Below are positions 19,502 to 28,921 of a stretch of 64,000 nt of DNA, piece after piece; the first letter of the stretch is position 1, and each line of letters opens with the position of its first letter. Made by a program: the position numbers and the translations under genes. Under the pieces are notes generated by a model. It saw nothing but the letters and a program-made list of their open reading frames with translations. It was not told the DNA's origin and searched no databases. Source of the DNA: Herminiimonas sp. (GTDB lineage Bacteria > Pseudomonadota > Gammaproteobacteria > Burkholderiales > Burkholderiaceae_D); contig JAQGMR010000004.1 in assembly GCA_028292265.1 (NCBI GenBank), positions 1 through 64,000 of the forward strand, given 5' to 3'.

Positions 19502-22500
19502 CTACTGGAATCCGTCCGGCATCCGGATGCCCGGCGAGACAATCCCGAAGGCGTAGCCAGCTCTGATACCGGACGATGGGGGCAATTCAACGTCGAACTG
19601 GGCGCCCGATTTAAAGTCAGGCGACCCAATGGCGGTGGAGATCACCCCAGGCAGCCCAGCCCGACCGGTAGACGTGGCGGTCCACGCTCCGAAGTTGGTG
19701 GAATCCGGTCCGGCCGGTATCGTGGCATAGATTCCGGGCAGCCAGCCAGCCAGGGCCGTTCCGCCAGAATTCGAAACCGGGAGCAGTGTCACCAGGTCGA
19801 GACCGGGTACTGAAGTCGACGGGAGAATGCTGGCAGTGGTCGTGGCCGTGCTTTGCTGCAGGGCGTAATTTGCCGCGTCGGCGCCGAAAAGGGTGATACC
19901 GGAAACGGTAACGAGCTTGTCGTTCCCGACTGCAGGGTCTTTCAGGCTGGCTTGCGTGTACGCCGCTGTCAGCACGTCGTTGGCGACGACATTGATCGGT
20001 GTGACGATGACCGTCGCAGCGGCGCTTCCGTCGAAGCGCTTGTCGTCTCCCGTAACGACGACCGTCACGGGACGGGGCGTGATATTCGCCGTAGTATTTG
20101 CGGTTGGCTGGACAAGGCGATAGTTCGCCGCGTCTGTACCGGAGACAGTTATCCCGGATACCGTAACTGGCTTGCCATCCCTGACATTCTTGTCGGCGAA
20201 ATTCGCGGCGCCGTAACCGAAGCTCAGCACATCGCCCACAAGTTGGTTTCCGGTCAGTGTTGCGGTATCGGCCGTCGTTCCGTCATAGACCTTGTTCGGT
20301 GCGGTAGCCGACACCGTCAGGTCGCGCCGACTAATGGTTGCAGTCAGGCCGAGGGGATTGGTCGCGACGTAATTTGCGGCCTTGCCGCCGTTGAGTCCAT
20401 CCTGCAGTGTGGCGCTTACGTTGACCTGCTTGTTTTCGCCCGCGTTCTTGTCGCCGAATGTGGCGACCATGCTCAATCCTAATGCCTGCCCGCCAACCAT
20501 ACCCTGCAGTGTGCCGCCATTGACCGTGGCATTCAACGTGCCGTCGTAAATGCGGTCCACCGCCACGCCCGTTACGCCGATGATCTTCGGATCGATAATG
20601 AGGGTTGTCGTTTGCGGGCCGGCTTGAGGGACGGTAATGTCATAGCCATTGCGCTGATTCGAGAAAGCCGCAAGGGTGTAGTTCACGGCGTAGGTTCCGG
20701 CGTCGGTCGGCAGTGCAGAGGCAACGGGTTGGCCAATGTGGAAACTCGGCGATGTCGCTGCCGCCGGATCGGAATAGGACAGGTTGAGCTGACCAGACCA
20801 TGGCGTGCCGTCGTAAGTTTTGCGGGATGCGCCGACGGACAGGGTTAGAGGTGTGAGAAAGGCCCGCAGGAGTGGCTGGGTGGAGCCTTCGTATTGGCGC
20901 CAGATAGTAGTGAAATCCCATACCCGGTAGGAGCTTTGCTGCAGGGCGGAGGCGGCCGGATCGAGTCGCCCGTCAAGAGCCGAAGGAATCGTCCCTGTAT
21001 TGACGCCGGCCATGAGGCCGATGTCGAATATCCCGCTTGTCGGGCCGCTACTATAGGAGCCGCTAACTACGCCCGTGTTGTTTCCCACGAGGCCGCCAGC
21101 GACCGATAGCGCCGACGTTGGTCCGCTGCTGTACGTCAAGAAGATCAAGCCCTCATTGGTGCCGGCGATGCCGCCGGCCACGCTGCTCGCGTTCACTGCC
21201 GAAGCGCTGTAGGAATTGGAGATTCGCCCTCCCACAGTGTTGAACCCGACGATGCCGCCTGCATTGCTGCCTCTGGCTGTAGCTGAACCGCTGCCGTAGG
21301 ACTCGGTAATGTTGCCATGATTATTGATGCCGACCAGGCCGCCGATACTGCTGGCATCGCCCGATACGGCCGCCGAACTCCAGGACTTGTCGAGCACGCC
21401 TGCGTTATTGCCGACCAGGCCACCAGCGAATCCATTGGCCGGATCGGAAACAGGAATGCTGACGGCGCCCGTACTGTAGCTGCGGGAGATCGTGCCGCGA
21501 TTGGTTCCGGCCACTGCGCCGACGTTGGTAAGTCCGGCGATCGAAACCGCTTCCAGGCCGACGTTGGCCACGCGCCCGGTCATGACGCCGAACAAGCCGA
21601 CATCCTGGGCGCCCCTCCGGTTGATGGTGAGCCCGCTGATGACCTTGCCCAGACCGTCGAACTGGCCGGAATAGGGTATGCCGCTATCGCCGACCGGGCT
21701 GAAGCCCTTGCCCCCGTCCATGGCCTCACTGGCGGAAGCGTCGATGTTTTTGCCGAGCGCATAATTGCCTGCCAAATTCGTCGACATAGCTTGCAAGTGT
21801 GCGAGGTCGTTGACGAGCATCCAGGCGGATGAAGTTCCCGCAATCAATGGTGCGAAGTTGAAGGGAGCCGCATAGTTCGTCGGGTTATAGTAGATCGTAA
21901 CTTCTCCGCCGGCCATGATTGGCCCAGGACTGAGGCCAACGTTGCCGGCCCCCGTTCCTCTTGAATCTGCGCGCAACAGGAGTTTTCCGCCGCCCGTGCT
22001 CTTTGCCGCGTTATTGAGAATGACGTTGCGGTCCGCAATCAGGTTGAGCGCGGTGTTAGCCGACCAGTTGATTGAAGAATCCACCTCGATGTTGCCGTGG
22101 TCACTGCTCGAGCTTGTGCTAGTCGCAATGGTGACACTTCCATTGTTGTTGAGTGCATTTTGCAGGACCGTGTCAGTGATGTTGGCGCCCCGGCCACTGA
22201 CGTCTACGGTGAAGTCACCCGCGGTCACAGTGAAGCTGCCGGCGCTGCCCGGCCCCGCGGGCGACGCAGTGGTGATTTGCGCGGCATCCCCAATTTTTAC
22301 GTTCTGGGCCGAGACCTCAATGCTGCCGCCTTTGCCGCTATTCGGCGCCGAGGCATCAAGCTTGCCGTTCTGGATGAGCCGGCCTACTGCCGCATCGCCA
22401 AGGAGTTGGATCACACCCTCGCTCTGGCTGATGGTCCGTGCTTCAATGATGCCGTCGTTATTCACCACTGCCGCGGCGGCCTGGTTCGCAGCTTGCGCAG

Positions 22501-23299
22501 CCAGAATCACCTTGCCGCCATTGGCCCGGATCGACCCGGATAGCTGATTGTCCGCCAGCGCGTCAAGCGTGCCACGGTCTATCGAATAGCCAAGAAGACT
22601 GCTGCCGTTTAGCTGCAGCGTGACCTGATCGCCCGCAGCAAGCAGGGCGGTGCCGCTATTGGCGGTAATGCTGCCGCCGTTCTGCACCTTCGGCCCAATT
22701 AACGCAACATAGCCGCCACCCGTCGCATTGAGGGTGCCCAAGTTGGTGACGTTGCCGCTGGCGCCAGAGCCACTGAAGCGATAGACACCTGCCAGGAAAT
22801 CAGCGTCTGATATGGCGTGAGAGGACGCCACAAGTCCCCCGACATTAACTTGAGAGCCGACGCCAAACAGGATGCCGCTCGGATTGACGACGAAGACCTG
22901 GCCATTGGCGGTAAGGGTGCCGTTGAAGCTCGTTTGGCCCGGCCCTACCCGGTTGAGCACGATGGACGATCTGCCTGGTTGCGAAAACGCGACCGTCTCG
23001 CCGGCGACGGTGTTGAAGCTCGTCCAGTTGATGACAAGCTTTGGGCTGGTTTGCGTCACGGTCATGGCACCGCCGGCCGACGCTACGGCGACCGTGCCGG
23101 TCCCTGCCACGAGCTGCCCGCCTTGCGGCAAGGCATAGGCGAGTTGCACTCCAAACAGCGAAAGGATTGACGCGGCTATGCGGGATGCCGCGCAACCAAT
23201 TACACGAGCGCCTCTTGCCGGGGAACCTTTACGCTGGAGCCTCGATTTCATGTTGCGCCGGTCCGTTGTGTGCATAAGATTTTCGTCGCTCGTTCTCAT
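19502..23299 (-). CDS. Two-partner secretion exoprotein (TpsA) with GLUG and YDG/MBG repeats, second copy
   Basis: A 1265-residue predicted secreted beta-helix protein. An extended signal sequence ends near the start of ALPQGGQLVAG (residue ~55). The TPS/haemagglutination domain follows, with VINWTSFN, SIVLNRV, ANGQVFVVNPSGILFG and VGGLVASS to about residue 320. Residues ~550-780 hold repeated GLUG motifs (such as AGGLVGNN plus SYSSG). Residues ~825-1150 hold four YDG/MBG-type repeats marked KTYDGT, RIYDGT, KVYDGT and KRFDGS. ATG 23299 was chosen for AAGGAA upstream; the longer frame overlaps the preceding gene. It starts 34 nt after the first copy. No toxin domain is seen, so adhesion or surface coating is more likely. 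Confidence 0.88.
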   Translation of the reverse strand: MRTSDENLMHTTDRRNMKSRLQRKGSPARGARVIGCAASRIAASILSLFGVQLAYALPQGGQLVAGTGTVAVASAGGAMTVTQTSPKLVINWTSFNTVAGETVAFSQPGRSSIVLNRVGPGQTSFNGTLTANGQVFVVNPSGILFGVGSQVNVGGLVASSHAISDADFLAGVYRFSGSGASGNVTNLGTLNATGGGYVALIGPKVQNGGSITANSGTALLAAGDQVTLQLNGSSLLGYSIDRGTLDALADNQLSGSIRANGGKVILAAQAANQAAAAVVNNDGIIEARTISQSEGVIQLLGDAAVGRLIQNGKLDASAPNSGKGGSIEVSAQNVKIGDAAQITTASPAGPGSAGSFTVTAGDFTVDVSGRGANITDTVLQNALNNNGSVTIATSTSSSSDHGNIEVDSSINWSANTALNLIADRNVILNNAAKSTGGGKLLLRADSRGTGAGNVGLSPGPIMAGGEVTIYYNPTNYAAPFNFAPLIAGTSSAWMLVNDLAHLQAMSTNLAGNYALGKNIDASASEAMDGGKGFSPVGDSGIPYSGQFDGLGKVISGLTINRRGAQDVGLFGVMTGRVANVGLEAVSIAGLTNVGAVAGTNRGTISRSYSTGAVSIPVSDPANGFAGGLVGNNAGVLDKSWSSAAVSGDASSIGGLVGINNHGNITESYGSGSATARGSNAGGIVGFNTVGGRISNSYSASAVNASSVAGGIAGTNEGLIFLTYSSGPTSALSVAGGLVGNNTGVVSGSYSSGPTSGIFDIGLMAGVNTGTIPSALDGRLDPAASALQQSSYRVWDFTTIWRQYEGSTQPLLRAFLTPLTLSVGASRKTYDGTPWSGQLNLSYSDPAAATSPSFHIGQPVASALPTDAGTYAVNYTLAAFSNQRNGYDITVPQAGPQTTTLIIDPKIIGVTGVAVDRIYDGTLNATVNGGTLQGMVGGQALGLSMVATFGDKNAGENKQVNVSATLQDGLNGGKAANYVATNPLGLTATISRRDLTVSATAPNKVYDGTTADTATLTGNQLVGDVLSFGYGAANFADKNVRDGKPVTVSGITVSGTDAANYRLVQPTANTTANITPRPVTVVVTGDDKRFDGSAAATVIVTPINVVANDVLTAAYTQASLKDPAVGNDKLVTVSGITLFGADAANYALQQSTATTTASILPSTSVPGLDLVTLLPVSNSGGTALAGWLPGIYATIPAGPDSTNFGAWTATSTGRAGLPGVISTAIGSPDFKSGAQFDVELPPSSGIRAGYAFGIVSPGIRMPDGFQ

Positions 23300-23333
23300 A
23301 CTCGAATTCCTTCGTCGCACCAGGGCTGTATCG

Positions 23334-26300
23334 CTACTCCACGCCCTCCGGAAGGCGGATGCCGCTGCCTTCCACGTTGAATGAGTGCCGCCCCGTCCGC
23401 CCCGACTGCGCAGACCAGCGGGCCTGCACCGAATCGGCGGCGTACAGTGCCTCATCGTTGAACTGCGCGAGGACGTTGGTCGGATTTGTCGCGCCGACGC
23501 CCACCAGCGCATTGGTCCGGGCCGCCGCCAGACGTGAGCCCGGGTCGGTCAGCAGAGCCGCTTCCACTGCAACTGCGCTGGCGTTCTGCAGCCCCGCCTG
23601 CAAGCCTTCAAGGACTGTTTTGCCGCCGACGATTTGGCCGGCTGCCGCGCCTGCGCCAATCACATAATTGGCGCCGCCGTTGCCGTCGTTCACAAGCGTG
23701 GTGGCGGTTAGTACCCGGGTGCCGGTGGCAGCTGCGTCGAAAGTTTCGACATTCCGCGAGAGCGAGTCTCCCGGCATCAAACCGGTGACAAGCGGTGACT
23801 TGCTCGAAGTCGTTGTGCCATCGAAGGCCTTGGTATCGGATACCGCAGTAACGGCTAACGGCGCTCGCAGGATTGTCCCGTCGGCACCCACATACTGAAC
23901 GGCGTAGTTGTTGCCGCCGTTGCCATCGGATATGGATGCAAGACTGGCCGTAAGCGTCCTGGCGCCGGCGTTGCGCGAGTCGTAACTCTCGATGGCATTG
24001 GCAGTGTCGCCGGGCTGGAGACCGGTCACCGTGGGCTTCGCGGCGGACGAGGTCGTGCCCTCATAGGTCTTCGTCGCGCCCGTCGCAGCTATGATGAGGG
24101 GTGCCTTTTGCACCTCAACCGTTGCGGATGTCTTCCCGCCTGCGTAACTGATGTCAAATCCGTTCACCTGCTTCGACCAGGCATTTGGGCTATTGGCGAA
24201 AAGGCCGGCGTTACGGATGCCTTGGGGAAGTGGCTGGAAAACGAGGCCCGTTCCGTTTGCTGTCGCGGCTGGATCGGAAAATGTGATTTGCACCGGAGCG
24301 CCCGCCAGGCCGTCGTAGGTCCTTGTGGTGTCGGAAAGCGTGATCGTTAACGGTTTCAAGAATGATTTCAGGAGCGGCGCGCCGAAGCCATCGTACTGCC
24401 GCCAGGTGGTATTGAAATCGAAGCCGGCGAAGCTGTTTGGGGTATTCAGTTGTGCAACCGTGTCGAGCTTCGTCACGCCGGCGCGATTGGAGCCTGCGAC
24501 CGGCGTGACGCTGTACCAGTAGTTGCTCTGCGTAGTTGTAGCAGCGGGATCAAACCGGCCGACCAGCCCGGAGCTGATCGGACCAGACACCGCTCCAGAA
24601 CTGTAGCTGCCCGAAATGGCGCCGCCATCGATTGAAGCGACCAGGCCACCCGCAGGACCAAAGGCAGAAGCCACGGTGCCGCTGGCATAGGCGTCCCGTA
24701 CAGTGGTCTGGCTCGCGATGCCGACCAGTCCACCGGCCCCAGAATTGCCCTCCACTGTGCCGGTATTAAAGGCATTGCTGATGCTGCTGCGCGTGCTCAA
24801 TCCTGCCAGTCCTCCGGCCCACGACCGGCTCGCCGTGGTGCTTCCGCCCGCCAGGCCGACATTCGAAATAGTGGCTTGGTCAATGAACCCGAATAGCCCC
24901 ACCGAAAAGTCACTGGACGAGACCTTGAGTGACGAGATGACGTGATTCAATCCGTCGAATTTGCCTGTGAACGCGCCGCCGTTGGTGGACCCTACAGGCA
25001 AAAACACGGTGTTGTTGCTGTCCGATGCATCAATGTCCCGTCCCAGCGCGTAATTGCCAGCCAAGTTGCCATTCATCGCCTGCAAATGCGCAAGATCATT
25101 AATGAGCCAATAGGAAGTGACGCTTCCGGTAAAAAAGTTAGCGATATTTTTCGTTGCGTCGGAAGGGTTGTAGTAGAGATCGGCACGGCCGTTCGGCATG
25201 AAATTGGCGAGAGCCGGTGTTATGAAGATGTCGCCAACGCCAGTGCCGGTCGAATCGGCACGCAACATCAGGTTGCCAGCCCCCTGGATGCCAGCATCAA
25301 TGACGATGTTTCGTTCCGAGCTTAAGTTGAGGGTCGAACCTGTTGACCATCCGATGGGCCACGCGACCGTGATATCGCCGGTCCTGGTGTCGCCCGGGGT
25401 GCTTGTCGCAATCGTGACGCTGCTACTGTGTTCCAGTTCGTCTTGAAGCTGTGTAGAGGACATGTCGCCGCGACGGATGTTGGCGCTATCACGGTCGTAA
25501 CGGTCTATGCGGAAGTTGTTGGCGGTGACAAGAACCTTGCCCGAAGTGCCTTGAAGGGGAAGTGCTTCTGTGGTGACCACGGCCGTGTTGGCTACCGTCA
25601 CAGTCTTCGCCGAAACCTCAATGATGCCGCCGTTACCGCCGTTCAAGGCCGAAGCATCCAGTTTGCCATTTTGGTTGACCTGGCCGGCCGCCATGTCACC
25701 CAACAGCTGGATTACGCCGCCGCTCTGCCCGCCGCCCGCTTCAACGATTGTGGTGGCCTCAATGATGCCGTAGTTGTTGACCACTGCCGGTGCCAGCGCG
25801 TTGACCGCCTTGGATGTAAGGATTACCTTGCCGCCGTCCGCTGTAATGGTGCCGAACTGCGCGTTTTCAGTGACGGCATTGACCGCTCCGCGATCTATCG
25901 TGTAACCCAGCAGGCTGCTGCCATTCAGTTGCAACGTGACCTGATCCGCTCCCGCCAGAAGCGCTGTGCCATGGGGCGTGACAATGGTGCCGCGATTCTG
26001 CGCCGTGCCGCCCTCGGCAGTGGGGATGCCATTTTGTACGATGGGCCCGATCAGGGCCACGTAGCCGCCGTCCTTCGCGCTGATGTGACCGTAATTGACG
26101 ACCGGGTTGCTGACGTCCGTGCCACCGAAGCGATAGAGTCCTGCCAGGAAGTCGGTGTCCGATATGGAGCGCGAGGACGCCACCAGACCTCCAACAGTCA
26201 CTTGCGAGCCGACGCCAAACAGGATACCGCTCGGGTTGACGACAAACACCTGGCCATTGGCGTTAAGGCTGCCCAAGAACCTGGTCTGGCTTTGGTCCAG

Positions 26301-26633
26301 TACACGGTTAAGCACGATGGACGATCTGCTTGGTTGCGCAAAGGTGACCGTCTCGCCGGTGACGGTGTTGAAGCTCGTCCAGTTGATGACCAGCTTGGGA
26401 GTGGACTGCGTCACCGTCATAACGGGACCGGTTGGCCCTTGCGTCAGCGCGACCGTACCGGCTCCGGCTACAGCCTGGCCGGCTTGCGGAAGTGCATGAG
26501 CAGTGCCGAGCACCGCGAAAAGAACCGCCGCGCTGGCACTGCCGGCTCGATGCATGACCCGCGTCGGATGCTTGCGCGGCTCGCATGGAGAACGACCTCG
26601 CGAGCGATGCCCTGTCGGTGTGTCGAGACTCAT
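23334..26633 (-). CDS. Two-partner secretion exoprotein (TpsA) with GLUG and YDG/MBG repeats, first copy
   Basis: A 1099-residue paralogue of the following gene. The long, Arg-rich N-terminus and hydrophobic AAVLFAVLGTAHA form an extended signal peptide, followed by ALPQAGQAVAG and the TPS domain (VINWTSFN, ANGQVFVVNPSGILFG). GLUG-type repeats run from about residue 560 to 720, and three YDG/MBG units follow (RTYDGL, KTYEGT, KAFDGT). It ends in GSGIRLPEGVE; the second copy ends in SPGIRMPDGFQ, a shared C-terminal tail. AAGGAG 7 nt before ATG 26633 sets the start. The partner transporter lies just upstream in the same operon. Confidence 0.88.
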   Translation of the reverse strand: MSLDTPTGHRSRGRSPCEPRKHPTRVMHRAGSASAAVLFAVLGTAHALPQAGQAVAGAGTVALTQGPTGPVMTVTQSTPKLVINWTSFNTVTGETVTFAQPSRSSIVLNRVLDQSQTRFLGSLNANGQVFVVNPSGILFGVGSQVTVGGLVASSRSISDTDFLAGLYRFGGTDVSNPVVNYGHISAKDGGYVALIGPIVQNGIPTAEGGTAQNRGTIVTPHGTALLAGADQVTLQLNGSSLLGYTIDRGAVNAVTENAQFGTITADGGKVILTSKAVNALAPAVVNNYGIIEATTIVEAGGGQSGGVIQLLGDMAAGQVNQNGKLDASALNGGNGGIIEVSAKTVTVANTAVVTTEALPLQGTSGKVLVTANNFRIDRYDRDSANIRRGDMSSTQLQDELEHSSSVTIATSTPGDTRTGDITVAWPIGWSTGSTLNLSSERNIVIDAGIQGAGNLMLRADSTGTGVGDIFITPALANFMPNGRADLYYNPSDATKNIANFFTGSVTSYWLINDLAHLQAMNGNLAGNYALGRDIDASDSNNTVFLPVGSTNGGAFTGKFDGLNHVISSLKVSSSDFSVGLFGFIDQATISNVGLAGGSTTASRSWAGGLAGLSTRSSISNAFNTGTVEGNSGAGGLVGIASQTTVRDAYASGTVASAFGPAGGLVASIDGGAISGSYSSGAVSGPISSGLVGRFDPAATTTQSNYWYSVTPVAGSNRAGVTKLDTVAQLNTPNSFAGFDFNTTWRQYDGFGAPLLKSFLKPLTITLSDTTRTYDGLAGAPVQITFSDPAATANGTGLVFQPLPQGIRNAGLFANSPNAWSKQVNGFDISYAGGKTSATVEVQKAPLIIAATGATKTYEGTTSSAAKPTVTGLQPGDTANAIESYDSRNAGARTLTASLASISDGNGGNNYAVQYVGADGTILRAPLAVTAVSDTKAFDGTTTSSKSPLVTGLMPGDSLSRNVETFDAAATGTRVLTATTLVNDGNGGANYVIGAGAAAGQIVGGKTVLEGLQAGLQNASAVAVEAALLTDPGSRLAAARTNALVGVGATNPTNVLAQFNDEALYAADSVQARWSAQSGRTGRHSFNVEGSGIRLPEGVE

Positions 26634-26702
26634 GCTGCCGCTCCTTCGCCGTGATCGATCAAGATGCAAAATCTGAGTGCCTGCAGATTAGTAACCGCCA
26701 GA

Positions 26703-28517
26703 TCAAAAACTGTTGAAATATTTGACGCCCTGTATCCAGCCCCGCACCGAGGCATCGCGATCTGAAGTCGCCGCCGCATTGCCCACTTTCCAGCCAAGAC
26801 TGAAGCGAACCTGGAAATCGCCTGGGGCTTGCCACGTCATGCCAACACCCGCGGCGGACAGGCGGCGGCGGTTGTCCGCGGGCGCAAAGGGATTCTTGTT
26901 GAGCGAGACCGACGCATGGTCCACGAAGCCAAGTACCTGCAAGGTGCCGCGCGGGATGCCGGACAGCGCGTAGCGCAACTCGGTTGTGAGCAAATAGCCT
27001 TCGTCCGCTGGCGCTTCCCCTTGCGGATAGGCGCGCACACCGTCCGCGCCGCCCACCGAAAACTTCTCGGACGAGTCCAGATTTTTCGACGCGATTTGCC
27101 CACTTGCAGAGGCCGCGATCGACCATGGGCCCACTACCGGCTGCAGGGTGGAGAGCGCATAGCTCAATTTGTTGAACCTGCCGGCCGCCTTGACAGTAAG
27201 GTCATCGGCGGCTTTCGCGTCCGGGGTCTTGATGTTCAAGTTGCCTGCACTGTATGCGGCACTGGCGGCATAGATACCCGGCCCTGCCTGGCCATTGGCG
27301 CTCAGACTTGCCGCCAGGTTGCGCACCGACTTGCTGCTTGAAACTGCGACGGCGTCGATGTTGTCGCGCAGGGACCGCTGCTCTGCCGAGAGGGCGCCGA
27401 CAAGGTTGAAGGTTTCGGAACGGACGAAGGGATAAGTGGCGAACAGGCTGGTGCTCATTGCCGTGCCGTTAGCGTCCAGTGCCGCAAAATCCTTGCCGAG
27501 TTGATAGTGGCTGCTGGACCAGGCGGCGCCAACGATGAGCCCGTCCGCTTTTACCGGAACCCGGTAGGTGAGACTGCCGGCATAAAGTTTCTCGTTGGTG
27601 GCCTGCACCCGCGCTATCAACTGGTCTCCCAGGCCAAGCGGACTGTTCAGCTTGAGCGTGCCGCCGCCGCGATAGGCGCCAGTGAAACGATTGCCGGCGT
27701 TGTCTGCGTCGAGCGCATAGGAAACCAGCGGCGCTGGCTCGACATTAACCACCAGGTCGGTCTGCCCGACTTTTTCGCCCGGTTGCAGCGTCGCGTTGAC
27801 GCTAGCCACCCCTGGCAAATCCTTCAATAGCAGCAGGCCCCGCTCAACTGCCGGCACATAAACCTTCTCGCCCGGCTTAATCCCCGACGCCATCGCCAGA
27901 ATCCGCTCGTCAGAAATGCGCGTCGCGTTCTTTAGCCTGATGCTGCCCATCTCGCCTTCCAGAACCGCAATCTGGATGACGCCGCTTCGAATTGATTGTT
28001 GCGGAAGGTAGGCGCGGGCAACGCGATAGCCGTGCTCCCGATAGAATTCCGTGATGCGCGCGGCGGCCTGCTGCAATTCCGCCAGTGTGAGTTCGCGATC
28101 TTTGTATTCATTGAGAAGTGATTGCATTTGCTCGCGGTCGAGACTGCTGGCCCCTGTAATCTCAAAGGCTCGGACGGTGATCTTCCGTTCATCGGCCGGC
28201 GAGCTTTGCGGCAGCGTGGGGGTGATCGAGAGCCCTGGCGAAGACGAGCCGGGCGTTTCCGGCTTGCCCATGGGGGGCGCCAAGCGCTCAATGTCGCGCA
28301 AGGTTTGGCCCGCATCCGGACGCGTTTGCGCCCAGGTTTGCGGTAGAGCGCCGAATGCTATGAAGGACGCGCCCAGCACAAGGCGAAGGCCGGAGGCAAG
28401 TGGCGGTGTGATGAATGACCCGCTGCCCTTTTCAGTCGCCGCTATATTGGCGGATGATCGGATCGGGCTACGACGTTGAGGACCGTCGTTCTTTAACGCC
28501 TTTGGAGGACGAGCCAT
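26703..28517 (-). CDS. Two-partner secretion outer-membrane transporter (TpsB, FhaC/ShlB family)
   Basis: A 604-residue outer-membrane beta-barrel that exports the two TpsA proteins. A signal peptide ends near residue 64 (PQTWAQ). A POTRA_2 domain spans ~112-190 (ITVRAFEITGASSLDREQM through QIAVLEGEMGSI), and the ShlB-type barrel follows. The conserved loop motif appears as GGADGVRAYPQGE, with Ala where VRGY/VRGF normally has Gly. The last residue is Phe, as in most outer-membrane barrels. ATG 28517 has AGGAAA upstream; the frame is open 116 codons further but without family similarity. It leads the tpsB-tpsA-tpsA operon. Confidence 0.92.
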   Translation of the reverse strand: MARPPKALKNDGPQRRSPIRSSANIAATEKGSGSFITPPLASGLRLVLGASFIAFGALPQTWAQTRPDAGQTLRDIERLAPPMGKPETPGSSSPGLSITPTLPQSSPADERKITVRAFEITGASSLDREQMQSLLNEYKDRELTLAELQQAAARITEFYREHGYRVARAYLPQQSIRSGVIQIAVLEGEMGSIRLKNATRISDERILAMASGIKPGEKVYVPAVERGLLLLKDLPGVASVNATLQPGEKVGQTDLVVNVEPAPLVSYALDADNAGNRFTGAYRGGGTLKLNSPLGLGDQLIARVQATNEKLYAGSLTYRVPVKADGLIVGAAWSSSHYQLGKDFAALDANGTAMSTSLFATYPFVRSETFNLVGALSAEQRSLRDNIDAVAVSSSKSVRNLAASLSANGQAGPGIYAASAAYSAGNLNIKTPDAKAADDLTVKAAGRFNKLSYALSTLQPVVGPWSIAASASGQIASKNLDSSEKFSVGGADGVRAYPQGEAPADEGYLLTTELRYALSGIPRGTLQVLGFVDHASVSLNKNPFAPADNRRRLSAAGVGMTWQAPGDFQVRFSLGWKVGNAAATSDRDASVRGWIQGVKYFNSF

Positions 28518-28921
28518 AATGCATTTTCCTTGCGGCCTTGAAGGCTGCACAGCTGTTCGAGATAGGTCCGCTACCTGCTCACCAGAATCGCCGCATTGCA
28601 ATGCATACAGATTTGGTTTCTTCGTTGGAATATAGAGTCCTGTTAACTTGCTGCAACGATTGTTAATGCGATTAATAAGATGAACGCGTGAGCGAATATC
28701 GACACGGCACGGCAATATGGGCCGTGATGCGTACGTCAGGGGTAGAAGGGGACGTTGGGCCCAGAAAGTGGATAATTTGATGAACCGGCCCGGGCGACCG
28801 CTTGCTGCCTGGCCGCGTTTCCGAAAACTGTTGCTTTCAAATTGCCAGGCAAGCCGGCATCCCAAGAACCTTGGCTTGACCGGCGCCGTCGAATAAACGG
28901 CTTACAAGAAAAGGGGAAGAG
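28518..28921. promoter_or_regulatory. Divergent control region of the Tps operon and adhC
   Basis: This 404-nt gap separates two divergent operons and is AT-rich near 28620-28680. A candidate minus-strand promoter for the Tps operon is TTGCAG (28656-28651) with TATATT (28634-28629), spaced 16 nt. The adhC side ends in AGGGGAAGAG just before its ATG. No gene is supported here. Confidence 0.45.

Noticed and set aside
19502-28517. Contact-dependent inhibition (CDI) or polymorphic toxin locus
   Set aside because: There is no pretoxin motif, toxin domain or small immunity gene after either exoprotein; both end in the same GIRxPxG tail and the second is followed by the pckG terminator.
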